Below, piece by piece: positions 53,586 to 61,514 of a DNA stretch of 64,000 nucleotides. The stretch spans positions 61,282-125,281 of the forward strand of contig CAVOHV010000012.1 in the NCBI GenBank assembly GCA_963695805.1. The letters are read 5' to 3'. Both the position numbers and the translations under genes were made by a program. Each line of letters opens with the position of its first letter. Within the stretch, counting starts at the first letter, position 1. Under the pieces are notes generated by a model. The model was not told the DNA's origin, made no database searches, and saw only the letters and a program-made list of their open reading frames with translations. The DNA is from DASUPK01 sp963695805. GTDB lineage: Bacteria; Actinomycetota; Thermoleophilia; Solirubrobacterales; 70-9.

Positions 53586-54707
53586 TTACGTCGGCGGGCA
53601 GGGCGCCCCGAGCGGCACCCGGAACGGGACGTTCGGGGTAGCGATACCAGGAACGACCGCGCCGGCCCTCGCGATCCTGTATCGCTGAATCATGCACTCG
53701 GTGGTGTCGCCCTCGGAGATGATCGAGTAGCTGCCCAGGACGGTCCCGTCGCGGTGTGCCCCGATCACGGCGTTGCGGACATCGTCCCGGAACGAAGAGG
53801 CGTCCGTCCCCGCCTGCCGGATCCCCTGAATCACCAGCGCCATGGCCTCGTAGCCATAGGCAGCGTAGGGACCGGGATTGCGGTGGAAGCGGTTCGCGAA
53901 CCGAGTGTCGAACTCCTTGTCGGGCAGGAGCGCAGGGTCGAGCTCGGCGCTCAGCTCCAACACCTGGGTCGCCTTTCCGTAAATGACCAGGCCGGCCGTC
54001 CCGGGCCGATAGATGGCGCGAACCGTGCCGCCCGGCGCCACAGCTACCTTGCCCGGCTTTCCGGGACTGACCTGGATCCCGTGGTTCGCAGCGGCCGACC
54101 TGAACTCGCTCGCGGCCAGGTTCTGGAAGGGCGAGCCTTTCGAGACCACGGCGGCGACCGTCACCCCCAGTTCCGACGCCCACGCGGCCGCTGCTTCGGT
54201 CACGACCGCGTCCGACGGGACCGTCCGAGCGAAGCTGACGTCGCCCGAGGGCCGGTAGCGGTCGGGCGAATCCGGGTATCCGGCCGCCGGTGCGGTCAGA
54301 TCCACAGCCCCCGCCCCCGGGGAGACCTGCACGATCCCGGCCTGGTTCGTGATCGGGGCCGAAGCGCGAGTCGGCTCGGAGTCGAGCTCGCCGATGTAGG
54401 CGGCCGTGGTGTGGTCCTGCACAGCCGCCCGTGCGTTCGCCCCCACCGCGACCGCGTCCCAGGGTCGGCCCTTGGCGTCATCGAGGAAGTGGGCTCGCAC
54501 CTCGAGCGAGCCCGCCTTGCCCTGGGCCTCCTCGAGCGCGAGCCGCGCGCCGTCGGCGGCCTCCCGGCCGTCAATACCGCGCGGTCCGGTCAGTGGAAGG
54601 CTCACGTAGACCGCGACCGGGGCCTCGATCTTCGCTCCGCCGGTGATGCCGCACCCGGCAGTGGCAAGCAGGGCAAGCAGCAGGGCCGCAAGCGCCGGAC
54701 GGGTCAT
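53586..54707 (-). CDS. Leucine-binding-protein-like substrate-binding lipoprotein
   Basis: 373 aa. Lipobox LLATAGC with Cys at residue 19, preceded by a hydrophobic signal. The mature part follows the periplasmic branched-chain amino-acid-binding fold (PBP type I): VAVYVSLPLTGPRGIDGREAADGARLALEEAQGKAG, TTAAYIGELDSEPTRASAPITNQAGIVQVSPGAG, and GPYAAYGYEAMALVIQGI. The segment between LDPALLPDKEFDTRFANRFHRNPG is short compared with typical members, so a small internal deletion may exist. No ABC permease lies nearby. It follows pfkA by 4 bp. Confidence 0.8.
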   Translation of the reverse strand: MTRPALAALLLALLATAGCGITGGAKIEAPVAVYVSLPLTGPRGIDGREAADGARLALEEAQGKAGSLEVRAHFLDDAKGRPWDAVAVGANARAAVQDHTTAAYIGELDSEPTRASAPITNQAGIVQVSPGAGAVDLTAPAAGYPDSPDRYRPSGDVSFARTVPSDAVVTEAAAAWASELGVTVAAVVSKGSPFQNLAASEFRSAAANHGIQVSPGKPGKVAVAPGGTVRAIYRPGTAGLVIYGKATQVLELSAELDPALLPDKEFDTRFANRFHRNPGPYAAYGYEAMALVIQGIRQAGTDASSFRDDVRNAVIGAHRDGTVLGSYSIISEGDTTECMIQRYRIARAGAVVPGIATPNVPFRVPLGAPCPPT

Positions 54708-54711
54708 GCCA

Positions 54712-55737
54712 CTAGCCGAAGAAGACCTCGGCCTCGCGATAGAGCGATTGGGGAACCGTCTTCAGCTCCGCGGTCGCCTCGACGAGATCGACGAGCTGGA
54801 TGTCGGTGCTGCGCAGCGCGGTCATCGTTCCCCACTGCCCCTCGTGCGCCGCGTCGATCGCGTGCACGCCGAACCGCGTCGCGAGCACGCGGTCGAAGGC
54901 GGTTGGCGTGCCACCCCGCTGAACGTGTCCGAGCACCGTCGCCCGTGCCTCGTGGCCCGTCCGCCGCTCGATCTCGCCCTCGAGCCAGTTGGCTATGCCG
55001 CCAAGCCTGACGTGTCCGAAGGCGTCCGTCGGCGCCCCGTCTCCCGTCGGCATGCCCCCCTTTGGCTGCGCGCCCTCGGCGACCACGACGATCGGCGAGT
55101 ACTGGCTCTCGAAACGCCGGACGATGTAGTCGGTCACGAGGTCGAGGTCGAATTCGATCTCGGGGATCAGAATCACGTTGGCCCCGCCGGCGAGCCCCGC
55201 GTGGAAGGCGATCCAGCCGGCGTTGCGGCCCATCACCTCGCAGATCAGCGTACGCCGATGGCTCTCCGCGGTCGTGTGCAGGCGGTCGATCGCGGACATC
55301 GCGATGTTCACCGCCGTGTCGAATCCGAAGGTGTAGTCCGTGGCGGAGAGGTCGTTGTCGATCGTCTTCGGCACCCCAACGACGTTGAGGCCGCGCTCGA
55401 AGAGCTGCGACGCGGCGCCGAGAGTGTCCTCGCCGCCGATCACGATCAGCCCGTCGACGCCGTCGGCCCTGAGGTGCTCGGCGATCCTCTCCGCGCCACC
55501 GTCCTCACCGAAGGGGTTGGTGCGGGAGGAACCGAGGATCGTTCCTCCCCGTGGCAGGATTCCCCGCACCTCGGGGACGCCGAGCGGCCGGCTGTCCCTC
55601 TCGAGCGGCCCCCGCCAGCCATCGCGGTAGCCGACGAACTCGTGGCCGTACTCCCCCACCCCTTTGCGCACGATGGCGCGGATCACTGCGTTCAGCCCCG
55701 GGCAGTCGCCGCCTCCGGTGAGCACGCCTATCCGCAC
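54712..55737 (-). CDS. pfkA: 6-phosphofructokinase, PPi-type active-site residues
   Basis: 341 aa from GTG 55737. Phosphate-binding start GVLTGGGDCPGLNAVIRAIV, then IGGEDTLGAASQLFERG and VGVPKTIDNDLSATDYTFGFDTA, later EVMGRNAGWIAFHAGLAGGANVILIPE and GHVQRGGTPTAFDRVLA. In this superfamily, Gly at the position of the Asp in GGED plus Gly in PGTIDND go with ATP; here Asp (GGED) and Lys (PKTIDND) are both present, the residues associated with pyrophosphate use. It therefore probably uses PPi reversibly, as known for some actinomycetes. It starts an operon with the lipoprotein gene. Confidence 0.92.
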   Translation of the reverse strand: MRIGVLTGGGDCPGLNAVIRAIVRKGVGEYGHEFVGYRDGWRGPLERDSRPLGVPEVRGILPRGGTILGSSRTNPFGEDGGAERIAEHLRADGVDGLIVIGGEDTLGAASQLFERGLNVVGVPKTIDNDLSATDYTFGFDTAVNIAMSAIDRLHTTAESHRRTLICEVMGRNAGWIAFHAGLAGGANVILIPEIEFDLDLVTDYIVRRFESQYSPIVVVAEGAQPKGGMPTGDGAPTDAFGHVRLGGIANWLEGEIERRTGHEARATVLGHVQRGGTPTAFDRVLATRFGVHAIDAAHEGQWGTMTALRSTDIQLVDLVEATAELKTVPQSLYREAEVFFG

Positions 55738-55773
55738 GCGCTCAATCTACCGACGCGGCTCCGCCCGCCCAGT

Positions 55774-56196
55774 TCAGCGATCCGAGATCTCGCCCTCCAG
55801 GACCGGCTTGACGTCGAGGATCGGCGTGCCGTCAAGCGCCTCCAGGTTGCTCACCTTCACCCTCGGACCCTCGATGGCCAGCACCTCGACGGGATGCAGT
55901 CCGATCGGATTGGGGCGGTGGTGGGACCTCGTCGCGAACACTCCCGCCGGGGGCCTCGACGTATCGCCGCGCGGATGAACCACGAGCACCCTCCTGTCGG
56001 CGCGGTCGAGCCAGGTGAGGATCACCAGGCGATCGCCGAGCTCAAGTCCCCGCAGCCCGTCGAGCACATTGGGCTCGAACTCGATCCAGACGTCGGGCGC
56101 GCCCTCATCGCCCTGCCTGGGCGCGGACTCCATCTCGGTCAGCGGCGAGGTGACGCGGCCGATCGCCCGGAGCTCGAAGACGGCCTCACTGGACAC
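55774..56196 (-). CDS. trmO: tRNA (N6-threonylcarbamoyl-A37) methyltransferase TrmO-like
   Basis: 140 aa from GTG 56196. The TsaA/UPF0066 beta-barrel pattern is AIGRVTSPLTEMESAPRQGDEG at the start, then LGDRLVILTWLDRADR, and the SAM-binding signature GVFATRSHHRPNPIGLHPVEVLAIEGPRVKVSNLEALDGTPILDVKP. TrmO methylates t6A37 of tRNA(Thr) in E. coli. Length is the short bacterial form without the C-terminal extension of E. coli TrmO, so target specificity is less certain. Minus strand, 37 bp upstream of the phosphofructokinase gene. Confidence 0.87.
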   Translation of the reverse strand: MSSEAVFELRAIGRVTSPLTEMESAPRQGDEGAPDVWIEFEPNVLDGLRGLELGDRLVILTWLDRADRRVLVVHPRGDTSRPPAGVFATRSHHRPNPIGLHPVEVLAIEGPRVKVSNLEALDGTPILDVKPVLEGEISDR

Positions 56197-56288
56197 GCCG
56201 ACAGCCTACGTCGACGAGCCCTGCAGCCGGCGCCGCGACCAGACTGCCCAGCCCACCCTGAACATGAGGGGAACGAACCGGGCGCGCG

Positions 56289-56453
56289 TTAGGGCTTGGT
56301 GGCCCAGTCGATGATCGGGCGCGCCACGCGTATGAGCGCCCCGGTGAATACCCCGCTCAGGAAGAGCAGTCCGCACACCGGGCCGGGAACACCGAGTGCG
56401 TAGGCGATCACCATCACGCAGCCGCCGAGAACCGTGAAGAGGACTATCTGCAC
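56289..56453 (-). CDS. 54-aa two-TM membrane protein
   Basis: Starting at GTG 56453, it encodes IVLFTVLGGCVMVIAYALGVPGP and CGLLFLSGVFTGALIRVARPIIDW, two hydrophobic helices with a short Pro/Gly turn. It follows trpA on the same strand by 10 bp, so it belongs to the trpFBA transcript. A longer frame to 56552 would overlap trpA. No known family; similar short membrane proteins occur after trpA in some actinobacteria. Confidence 0.6.
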   Translation of the reverse strand: MQIVLFTVLGGCVMVIAYALGVPGPVCGLLFLSGVFTGALIRVARPIIDWATKP

Positions 56454-56463
56454 GCGCGAAAGC

Positions 56464-57285
56464 CTATCCGGCGAGCGCCGCGCGAGCCTCGCGAAGAAAG
56501 TCGGTGACCGCGGCCACGGCCGCGTCGCGATCGGCCGCGTCAGCCACTGCACGGACCAGCCTGGTGCCGATGATCACGCCATCGGCGACCCGCCCGACGG
56601 CGGCGGCCTGACCCGGCGTCGAGATGCCGAAACCGACGGCGACGGGCACGCTCGCCTCACGCTTCGCGGCGGCGATCAGCTCGGCCAGCTCCGGCGGTAG
56701 CTGCTCACGCTCGCCCGTCACCCCAACCGTCGAGACGAGATAGACGAAGCCCTCGGCGTCCGCGCAGATCCGCGCCCGTCGCTCCGCCGGGGTCGTCGGT
56801 GCGACCAGTGGAATCAGCGCGAGGCCCCGCCGGCCGAGCGCCTCGCGAATCGGACCCTGCTCCTCCAGCGGCAGGTCGGGGACGATCACGCCCGACGCCC
56901 TCGACTGCGCGGCCCTATACGCGAACTCAGGGGCGCCTGCAGCAAGAACCATGTTCGCGTAGACCATCAGCGCGACCGGGACCCGCCCGCCGACCGCGGC
57001 GCAGGTCTCGAGCACCGACTCGAGCGTCGCCCCCGCGGCGAGCGCGGCCGTGTCGGCGGCGTGGATCGTCGGACCGTCCGCCAGCGGGTCGGAGAACGGC
57101 ACGCCGAGCTCGATCAGATCGGCGCCGGCGTCCGCATAGGCGCCCGCGACGGCGGTGGCGGTCTCCTGGTCGGTAAAGCCGCCCATCAGGTAGGGCATCA
57201 GAGCCGCCCGGCCGCCCTCTCGCGCGGCCGCAAAGGCGGCTTCGATGCGGGCGGCGCCCGTTTCGGTCGCCGTCCCGTCAGGCAT
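56464..57285 (-). CDS. trpA: Tryptophan synthase alpha chain
   Basis: 273 aa from ATG 57285. TIM barrel with PYLMGGFTDQETATAVAGAYADAGADLIELGVPFSDPLADGPTIHAA (catalytic Glu in LIELGVPFSDP, Asp in SDPLADGP), then VIVPDLPLEEQ and GFVYLVSTVGVTGER (loop over the active site), VGFGISTPGQAA. Cleaves indole-3-glycerol phosphate to indole, passed to TrpB. Overlaps the trpB end by 8 bp. Confidence 0.96.
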   Translation of the reverse strand: MPDGTATETGAARIEAAFAAAREGGRAALMPYLMGGFTDQETATAVAGAYADAGADLIELGVPFSDPLADGPTIHAADTAALAAGATLESVLETCAAVGGRVPVALMVYANMVLAAGAPEFAYRAAQSRASGVIVPDLPLEEQGPIREALGRRGLALIPLVAPTTPAERRARICADAEGFVYLVSTVGVTGEREQLPPELAELIAAAKREASVPVAVGFGISTPGQAAAVGRVADGVIIGTRLVRAVADAADRDAAVAAVTDFLREARAALAG

Positions 57286-58453
57286 CGAGGGCAGAGAGCT
57301 TCGCCGTGACCTCGTCCATGTCCTTGTCTCCCCGGCCGGAGAGGGTGAGTACGTCGTAGCCGTCGCCACCGCCGTTTTCCAGCAGCCAGGCGATCGCGTG
57401 GCTTGGTTCGAGCGCCGGGATGATGCCCTCGAGCCGGGCGAGCTCTCGGAAGGCGAGGAGGGCCTCGGTGTCGTTGGCGGTGACGTAGGTCGCGCGCCCG
57501 GAATCGCGCAGGTGAGCGTGCTCCGGGCCAACACCCGGGTAGTCGAGGCCCGCCGAGACCGAATGCGCCTCGAGGATCTGACCCTGGTCGTCCTCGAGAA
57601 CCGCCGAGAACGCCCCATGCAGGACCCCCTTGCCGCCGGCGACCAGGGAAGCACCGTGACGGCCCGACTCCAGCCCCTCTCCCCCGGCCTCGACGCCGAT
57701 CAGATCCACCGGATCGTCGAGAAAGGCATGAAAGCTGCCGATCGCGTTGGAGCCGCCGCCGACGCAGGCGATCACCCGCTGCGGCAGGGACCCCTCAGCC
57801 ACGAACGCCTGGGCACGCGCCTCGTCGCCGATCACGCGCTGCAGGTCGCGGACCAGGGCGGGGTACGGCGCCGGTCCGACGACGGAGCCGATCACGTAGT
57901 GGGTGGTCTCCACCGAGGCGACCCAGTCGCGGATCGCCGCGCTCACGGCCTCCTTCAGCGTCCTGGCGCCCGCCTCCACCGGGATCACCTCGGCTCCGAG
58001 GAGGTTCATCCGCTCGACGTTCGGGGCCTGCCGGCGGATGTCCTCGGTGCCCATGTAGACGGCGCACTCGAGGCCGAAAAGGGCACAGGCCGTGGCGGTC
58101 GCCACGCCATGCTGGCCAGCGCCGGTCTCGGCGATCACACGCTTTTTCCCCATCCGGCGTGCGAGCAGCGCCTGGCCAACGGCGTTGTTGATCTTGTGTG
58201 CGCCGGTGTGGGCGAGGTCCTCGCGCTTCAAATAGACACGTCCGCCGACCCGTTCCGAGAGCCGCTCGGCGAGGTAGAGCGGAGTCGGCCGGCCGACGAA
58301 GTCGCGCAGCAGGCCGGCCAGCTCCGCCTGAAAGCCGTCGTCCTCCCTCGCCGCGGCCCACGCGGCGCTGAGCTCGTCGAGCGCCGCGATCAGCGTCTCT
58401 GGGACGAACCGGCCCCCGTAGGGACCGAAGCGCTCCTCGACCGCCGGGGTCAT
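57278..58453 (-). CDS. trpB: Tryptophan synthase beta chain
   Basis: 391 aa from ATG 58453. The PLP Lys lies in LAHTGAHKINNAVGQALLARRMGKKR, the substrate-loop Glu in VIAETGAGQHGVATATACALFGLECAVYMG, the phosphate-binding GGGSNAIG in VACVGGGSNAIGSFHAF, and the closing ALEPSHAIAWL. Joins indole and serine to make tryptophan. The stop overlaps trpA, and the start overlaps the trpF stop as ATGA, so the three are one operon. Confidence 0.97.
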   Translation of the reverse strand: MTPAVEERFGPYGGRFVPETLIAALDELSAAWAAAREDDGFQAELAGLLRDFVGRPTPLYLAERLSERVGGRVYLKREDLAHTGAHKINNAVGQALLARRMGKKRVIAETGAGQHGVATATACALFGLECAVYMGTEDIRRQAPNVERMNLLGAEVIPVEAGARTLKEAVSAAIRDWVASVETTHYVIGSVVGPAPYPALVRDLQRVIGDEARAQAFVAEGSLPQRVIACVGGGSNAIGSFHAFLDDPVDLIGVEAGGEGLESGRHGASLVAGGKGVLHGAFSAVLEDDQGQILEAHSVSAGLDYPGVGPEHAHLRDSGRATYVTANDTEALLAFRELARLEGIIPALEPSHAIAWLLENGGGDGYDVLTLSGRGDKDMDEVTAKLSALDA

Positions 58454-59097
58454 CCCGACGCCGCCCTGGAGGGCATCTCGACGCCCACCGCCTCCAGGAA
58501 GGCCTCGACCTTCGCGGGGTCCTTGCGGCCCGGCTCGGCCTCGACGCCTGTGACGACGTCGACCGCGTATGGCCTGACCCGTTCAAGTGCCCCGGCCACG
58601 TTCTCCGCGGTCAGCCCGCCCGCCACGATCATCGGCACCTTCGAGCGCCGCTTGGCGACCAGGTCCCAATCGAAAGCCTGGCCGGTACCCCCGTGGATCC
58701 CGTGCCAGTAGGCGTCGAAGAGGTGGAAGTCGGTCCGGAACGCTTCGGCCGCCTGAACGTCGGCGGCGCTCGTGACACGCATCGCCTTGATCACTCTCGC
58801 GCCGGTGCGTCGGCTCGCCTCGACGCAGAACGATGGCCCCTCCTCGCCGTGGAGTTGGAGCAGCGTGAGGTTCTCCCGGTCCGCGGCGTCGATCACCTCA
58901 TCGAGGGTCGAGTTGACGAACACGCCGGCGATCTCGCAGCGCCGCTTCATCGCGGCGCCGATCTCCTCGGCGACCTCAGGCCGCACGTAGCGAGGGCTGT
59001 CGGGATGGTGGATGAGGCCGATCGCCCAGGCGCCATGCCTCGCCGCGTGCTCGGCGTCGGCGAGATTAGTCATGCCGCAGACCTTGACCTTGGTCAT
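58450..59097 (-). CDS. trpF: Phosphoribosylanthranilate isomerase
   Basis: 215 aa from ATG 59097 (VKVCGMTNLADAEHAARHGAWAIGLI, with catalytic Cys in KVCGMT). Catalytic Asp region FDAYWHGIHGGTGQAFDWDLV, then PMIVAGGLTAENVAGALERVRPYAVDVVTGVEAEPGRKDPAKVEAF, the conserved phosphate-binding end. Second Trp-pathway isomerisation. The leader upstream contains hairpin repeat copy 2 (59123-59153). Confidence 0.95.
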   Translation of the reverse strand: MTKVKVCGMTNLADAEHAARHGAWAIGLIHHPDSPRYVRPEVAEEIGAAMKRRCEIAGVFVNSTLDEVIDAADRENLTLLQLHGEEGPSFCVEASRRTGARVIKAMRVTSAADVQAAEAFRTDFHLFDAYWHGIHGGTGQAFDWDLVAKRRSKVPMIVAGGLTAENVAGALERVRPYAVDVVTGVEAEPGRKDPAKVEAFLEAVGVEMPSRAASG

Positions 59098-59122
59098 GCG
59101 ACAAGGGTAGGGGCCCCGATGC

Positions 59123-59153
59123 AACGGGTTGCGCTGACGCGCACCCTCGCATC
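59123..59153. repeat. Dispersed hairpin element, copy 2 (trpF leader)
   Basis: GGGTTGCGC, loop TGAC, GCGCACCC; an outer GATGC (59119-59123) pairs with GCATC (59149-59153), lengthening the stem. It lies 26 bp before the trpF ATG (read on the minus strand) and 42 bp from the cfa start, so it could affect either leader. Confidence 0.75.
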
Positions 59154-59194
59154 ACTCCCTGCGAGAGCCCCTGCCAGGGCATAGGGTTGCGTCG

Positions 59195-60463
59195 ATGACC
59201 GCGATTGAGCGCGCCTGCCGGCGGTTGGCTCTCCGGGTCCTCTCCGGCGTCCGCGACGGCCGGCTGGTGCTCATCGAGCCAGAATCAAACGGGTTGCGCT
59301 CACGCGCACCCTCGCGTCGGCGGCTCAACTTCGGCCAGGCGGATTCCGAACTCGCGGCGACGGTCGAGATCCACTCGCCGCATTTCTACCGGGCGATGCT
59401 CGGTGGCAGCGTCGGCCTCGGCGAGGCTTACCGGGACGGTGTCTGGGACTGCGACGAGCTGGTCTCGCTGGTCCGGATCGCGGCGCGGAACATGCCGCCC
59501 CTCGACCGCTGGCGCCGCCGGCTGCACCCCGTGCTCGCCCCGCTCCAGAGGACGCTTTGGCGCGTCCCGCGCAACAGCCGCCTCCGCGCCCGGCGTCACA
59601 TCTCCGCCCACTACGACCTCGGAAATGACCTCTTCGCCCTCTACCTCGACGAGTCGATGATGTACTCCTCGGCCGTCTTCCCCCATCCGGACGCGACGCT
59701 GGGCGAGGGACAGGAGCACCGCCTGGAGCGCATCTGCCAGGCGCTGGAGCTCGGACCCGACGATCACCTGCTCGAGATCGGCACCGGCTGGGGCGCAATG
59801 GCCGCGTACGCGGCGAGTCGCTATGGCTGCCGGGTCACGACGACGACGATCTCGGAAGAACAGCGTGCGGGGGCGCTCCGGCGCATCCAGGACGCCGGCG
59901 TCGAGGACCGCGTCACCGTCCTGCTCGACGACTACCGCGATCTGCGCGGCCGCTACTCGAAGCTCGTCTCCCTGGAGATGATCGAGGCGGTCGGCTGGCA
60001 GTACTTCGACACCTTCTTCCGCCGCTGCTCGGAGCTGCTCGAGCCCGATGGCCTCCTCTTCCTGCAGGCGATAGTCATCGACGACCGCCTCTATGAGGTC
60101 GAGAAGGCCGCGCGGAGCTTCTCGAACATGCTGATCTTCCCGGGCGGCTGCCTGCCCTCGGTCGAGGTGATCGAACGCTCCATCTCGCGCGAGACGGACA
60201 TGAGCATGGTCTGGCTGGAGGACATCGGGGCGCACTACGCCAGCACCCTCGAGCTCTGGCGCGAGCGCTTCATCGCCAACACCGATCTCGCCGCCGAGCT
60301 CGGCTACGACGAGCCGTTCCGCCGCCTCTGGACCCTCTGGCTGGCGATGAGCGAGGCCGGGTTCCGGGAGCACCGGCTCGGTGACGTCCAGGTGCTCTTC
60401 GCCAAGCCGGAGCGCTCGATCGGGGCGATTGCTCCCGCCCGGGCAACGGGCGTGATGGACTAG
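59195..60463 (+). CDS. cfa: Cyclopropane-fatty-acyl-phospholipid synthase family methyltransferase
   Basis: 422 aa. The N-terminal region is VEIHSPHFYRAMLGGSVGLGEAYRDGVWDCDELVSLVRI (Cfa N-terminal lobe), and the SAM motif is HHLLEIGTGWGAMAAYAASRYGCRVTTTTIS after RRHISAHYDLGNDLFALYLDESMMYSSAVF. C-terminal FLQAIVIDDRLYEVEKAARSFSNMLIFPGGCLPS is typical. Uses SAM to add a methylene or methyl to unsaturated acyl chains of membrane lipids. Residues about 31-45 (ESNGLRSRAPSRRRLNF) are encoded by hairpin copy 3 (59288-59318), read in frame. Next gene begins 4 bp after its stop. Confidence 0.9.
   Translation: MTAIERACRRLALRVLSGVRDGRLVLIEPESNGLRSRAPSRRRLNFGQADSELAATVEIHSPHFYRAMLGGSVGLGEAYRDGVWDCDELVSLVRIAARNMPPLDRWRRRLHPVLAPLQRTLWRVPRNSRLRARRHISAHYDLGNDLFALYLDESMMYSSAVFPHPDATLGEGQEHRLERICQALELGPDDHLLEIGTGWGAMAAYAASRYGCRVTTTTISEEQRAGALRRIQDAGVEDRVTVLLDDYRDLRGRYSKLVSLEMIEAVGWQYFDTFFRRCSELLEPDGLLFLQAIVIDDRLYEVEKAARSFSNMLIFPGGCLPSVEVIERSISRETDMSMVWLEDIGAHYASTLELWRERFIANTDLAAELGYDEPFRRLWTLWLAMSEAGFREHRLGDVQVLFAKPERSIGAIAPARATGVMD
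59288..59318. repeat. Dispersed hairpin element, copy 3 (inside the cfa coding region)
   Basis: GGGTTGCGC, loop TCAC, GCGCACCC, exactly 165 bp from copy 2. It adds a basic insertion to the N-terminus of the Cfa-like protein without breaking the frame. Confidence 0.75.
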
Positions 60464-60467
60464 GCGG

Positions 60468-61514
60468 ATGGCGGAGGGTGACGGCAAGACGGTTCTCGTC
60501 ACCGGCGGCTCCGGATATCTCGGCGGCTGGTGCATCGTCGAGCTGCTGAGGCGCGGCTACCGCGTCAGGACGACCGTCCGCGACCCCGCCCGCGAGCGGG
60601 AGGTGCAGGAGGCGGTCGCCTCGCAGGTCGACCCCGGCCACCACCTCACCGTCCATCAGGCCCACCTGCTGAGCGACGAGCACTGGGACAACGTCATCGA
60701 GGGCTGCGACTACGTCCTGCACGTGGCGTCCCCCTTCCCGCCGAACCAGCCGAAGGATCCGGACGAGCTGATCGTGCCGGCCCGGGAGGGCACGCTGCGC
60801 GTGCTCGGCAAGGCGCTCGACCACGGCGTGAAGCGGGTGGTGGTCACCTCCTCCATCGCCGCGATCAGACTCGCGAAGGGCACCCAGCAGAGATCACTGA
60901 CAGAGGAGGACTGGACCGACCCGGACACGGACGGCCTGACCCCCTACGTCCGCTCCAAGACCATCGCCGAGCGTGCCGCCTGGGACCTGGTGCGCGAACG
61001 TGGCGCCGAGGACCGGCTCGCCGTGGTCAACCCGGGCGCGATCATCGGCCCCCTCCTGCACGACGACATGTCCTACTCGGTCCAGGCGGTCGAGCGTCTC
61101 CTCAAGGGCATGCCGGGCGTGCCCAGGCTGGGCTTCAACTTCGTCGACGTCCGCGATGTCGCCGACCTGGAGATCAGGGCGATGACATCACCCGAGGCCG
61201 GCGGCAAGCGGTTCATCGCCGTCACCAAGTGGCTCTGGATGTCCGAGGCGGGGCAGATCCTTCGCGACCGCCTGGGCGATCAGGCCTCCAAGGTGCCGAC
61301 CCGGACCGTTCCCAACCTGGTCGTCCGCGGCATGGCGCTGTTCGACGGCGGGATTCGCTCGATCGTCGGCACACTCGGAAAGCGGACCAACCTGAGCTCC
61401 GAGAGGGCGAGAAGCACCCTGGGCTGGTCGCCCAGGCCGATCGAGGACACGATCGCCGAGACGGGCGAGAGCCTGATCCGCCACGGGGTCGTCAAGATCC
61501 CCGCCGCGGCGTAG
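60468..61514 (+). CDS. NAD(P)-dependent SDR (dihydroflavonol-reductase-like)
   Basis: 348 aa. Rossmann motif KTVLVTGGSGYLGGWCIVELLRRGYRVRTTVRDP; the family's ASPFPPNQ-type segment is CDYVLHVASPFPPN, catalytic Ser/Tyr/Lys in VVTSSIAAIR and the YVRSKTIAERAAWDL motif (Tyr-x3-Lys). Typical extended SDR of the aldehyde/DFR-like group, reducing carbonyls of small metabolites. It follows cfa closely (4 bp gap), so the two are likely co-expressed; whether it acts on lipid aldehydes is inference. Confidence 0.87.
   Translation: MAEGDGKTVLVTGGSGYLGGWCIVELLRRGYRVRTTVRDPAREREVQEAVASQVDPGHHLTVHQAHLLSDEHWDNVIEGCDYVLHVASPFPPNQPKDPDELIVPAREGTLRVLGKALDHGVKRVVVTSSIAAIRLAKGTQQRSLTEEDWTDPDTDGLTPYVRSKTIAERAAWDLVRERGAEDRLAVVNPGAIIGPLLHDDMSYSVQAVERLLKGMPGVPRLGFNFVDVRDVADLEIRAMTSPEAGGKRFIAVTKWLWMSEAGQILRDRLGDQASKVPTRTVPNLVVRGMALFDGGIRSIVGTLGKRTNLSSERARSTLGWSPRPIEDTIAETGESLIRHGVVKIPAAA

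Noticed and set aside
53586..54707. Complete branched-chain amino-acid ABC system
   Set aside because: Only the substrate-binding lipoprotein is present; no permease or ATPase gene is adjacent.
53754..55010. 418-codon plus-strand frame across the lipoprotein and pfkA genes
   Set aside because: It crosses two real minus-strand genes and has low-complexity Arg-rich content.
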